NCBI GenBank assembly: GCA_013330925.1
Contig: DUHJ01000099.1
Location: forward strand, 1-5,644
Direction of reading: 5' to 3'
DNA length: 5,644 nt
DNA from: Candidatus Poseidoniaceae archaeon
Lineage (GTDB): Archaea; Thermoplasmatota; Poseidoniia; Poseidoniales; Poseidoniaceae
Each line of letters starts with the position of its first letter. Position 1 is the first letter of the stretch. Position numbers and translations under genes: made by a program. Below are positions 5,533 to 5,644 of this stretch, in pieces. Below the pieces are notes generated by a model that made no database searches, had not been told where the DNA came from, and saw nothing but the letters and a program-made list of their open reading frames with translations.

Positions 5533-5644
5533 GCCCCACCGTTTCAAGCCGCCCTTGATGACCGTTCTCCCCGCACGTTGAAAGGGAGGGCGTCGGTTGA
5601 AGGAGCGATGGACACGGAGGTGGAGCAGGAAGCCCCGTTGACCA
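5533..5644. other. Unresolved right edge: end of an upstream minus-strand gene or start of a divergent plus-strand gene
   Basis: Two readings compete. On the minus strand, a frame different from pop5 is open from the edge to a TGA at 5544-5546, ending in PFNVRGERSSRAA. Its stop would be 11 nt before the pop5 ATG, a normal operon gap, and this could be the tail of the preceding gene. On the plus strand, an ATG at 5608 starts MDTEVEQEAPLT and runs off the edge; the GGAG before it is only 2 nt away. Neither piece is long enough to recognise, and no TATA-like element is visible to settle whether pop5 has its own promoter here. Confidence 0.35.

Noticed and set aside
1..5644. Possible mobile elements, CRISPR repeats or defence genes.
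   Set aside because: I saw no repeat arrays, inverted-repeat ends, transposase or integrase motifs. The tRNA gene has no adjacent direct repeat suggesting an integration site.

Overview
The window looks like archaeal chromosome, most likely from the Thermoplasmatota side of the Euryarchaeota; marine group II (Poseidoniales) is my best guess. The archaeal signals are a Rpb5-type RNA polymerase subunit H next to subunit B, a Pop5-type RNase P protein, and an archaeal/eukaryotic-type HemK2-like methyltransferase. The B subunit is not split at the B''/B' junction, unlike in methanogens, Archaeoglobus and halophiles, and this points toward Thermoplasmata-like lineages. The proteins are acidic and the DNA is GC-rich, which fits a marine archaeon. 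The exact lineage is inference.

Left half (1-3116, all minus strand): tRNA-Lys(UUU) is followed by rpoH and then rpoB, which runs off the left edge (775 codons visible, C-terminal part missing). The rpoH-rpoB gap is 9 nt to the first possible ATG (15 nt to the preferred one), so they form an RNA polymerase operon. No clear terminator or strong promoter separates the tRNA from rpoH. The plus strand opposite rpoB and rpoH is open over long distances in the codon-aligned antisense register. I treat that as a composition shadow, not as genes.

Middle (3117-3252): a 136-bp divergent intergenic region with AT-rich, TATA-like elements facing both ways.

Right half: a plus-strand gene (3253-4668) fuses an N-terminal HemK2/PrmC-like glutamine methyltransferase to a C-terminal biotin protein ligase (BirA). 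This is the most unusual gene in the window. It meets a minus-strand operon tail to tail: both stop codons lie inside one CTAG palindrome (4665-4668). That minus-strand operon holds the RNase P subunit Pop5 (5200-5532), then a small unrecognised protein with two membrane segments (4665-5174). The last ~110 bp cannot be resolved and contain either the end of an upstream minus-strand gene or the start of a divergent plus-strand gene.

The theme is core information processing (transcription, tRNA, tRNA maturation and probably release-factor modification), with a metabolic protein-modifying enzyme, biotin ligase, welded to one component. I see no mobile elements, CRISPR arrays or phage genes.
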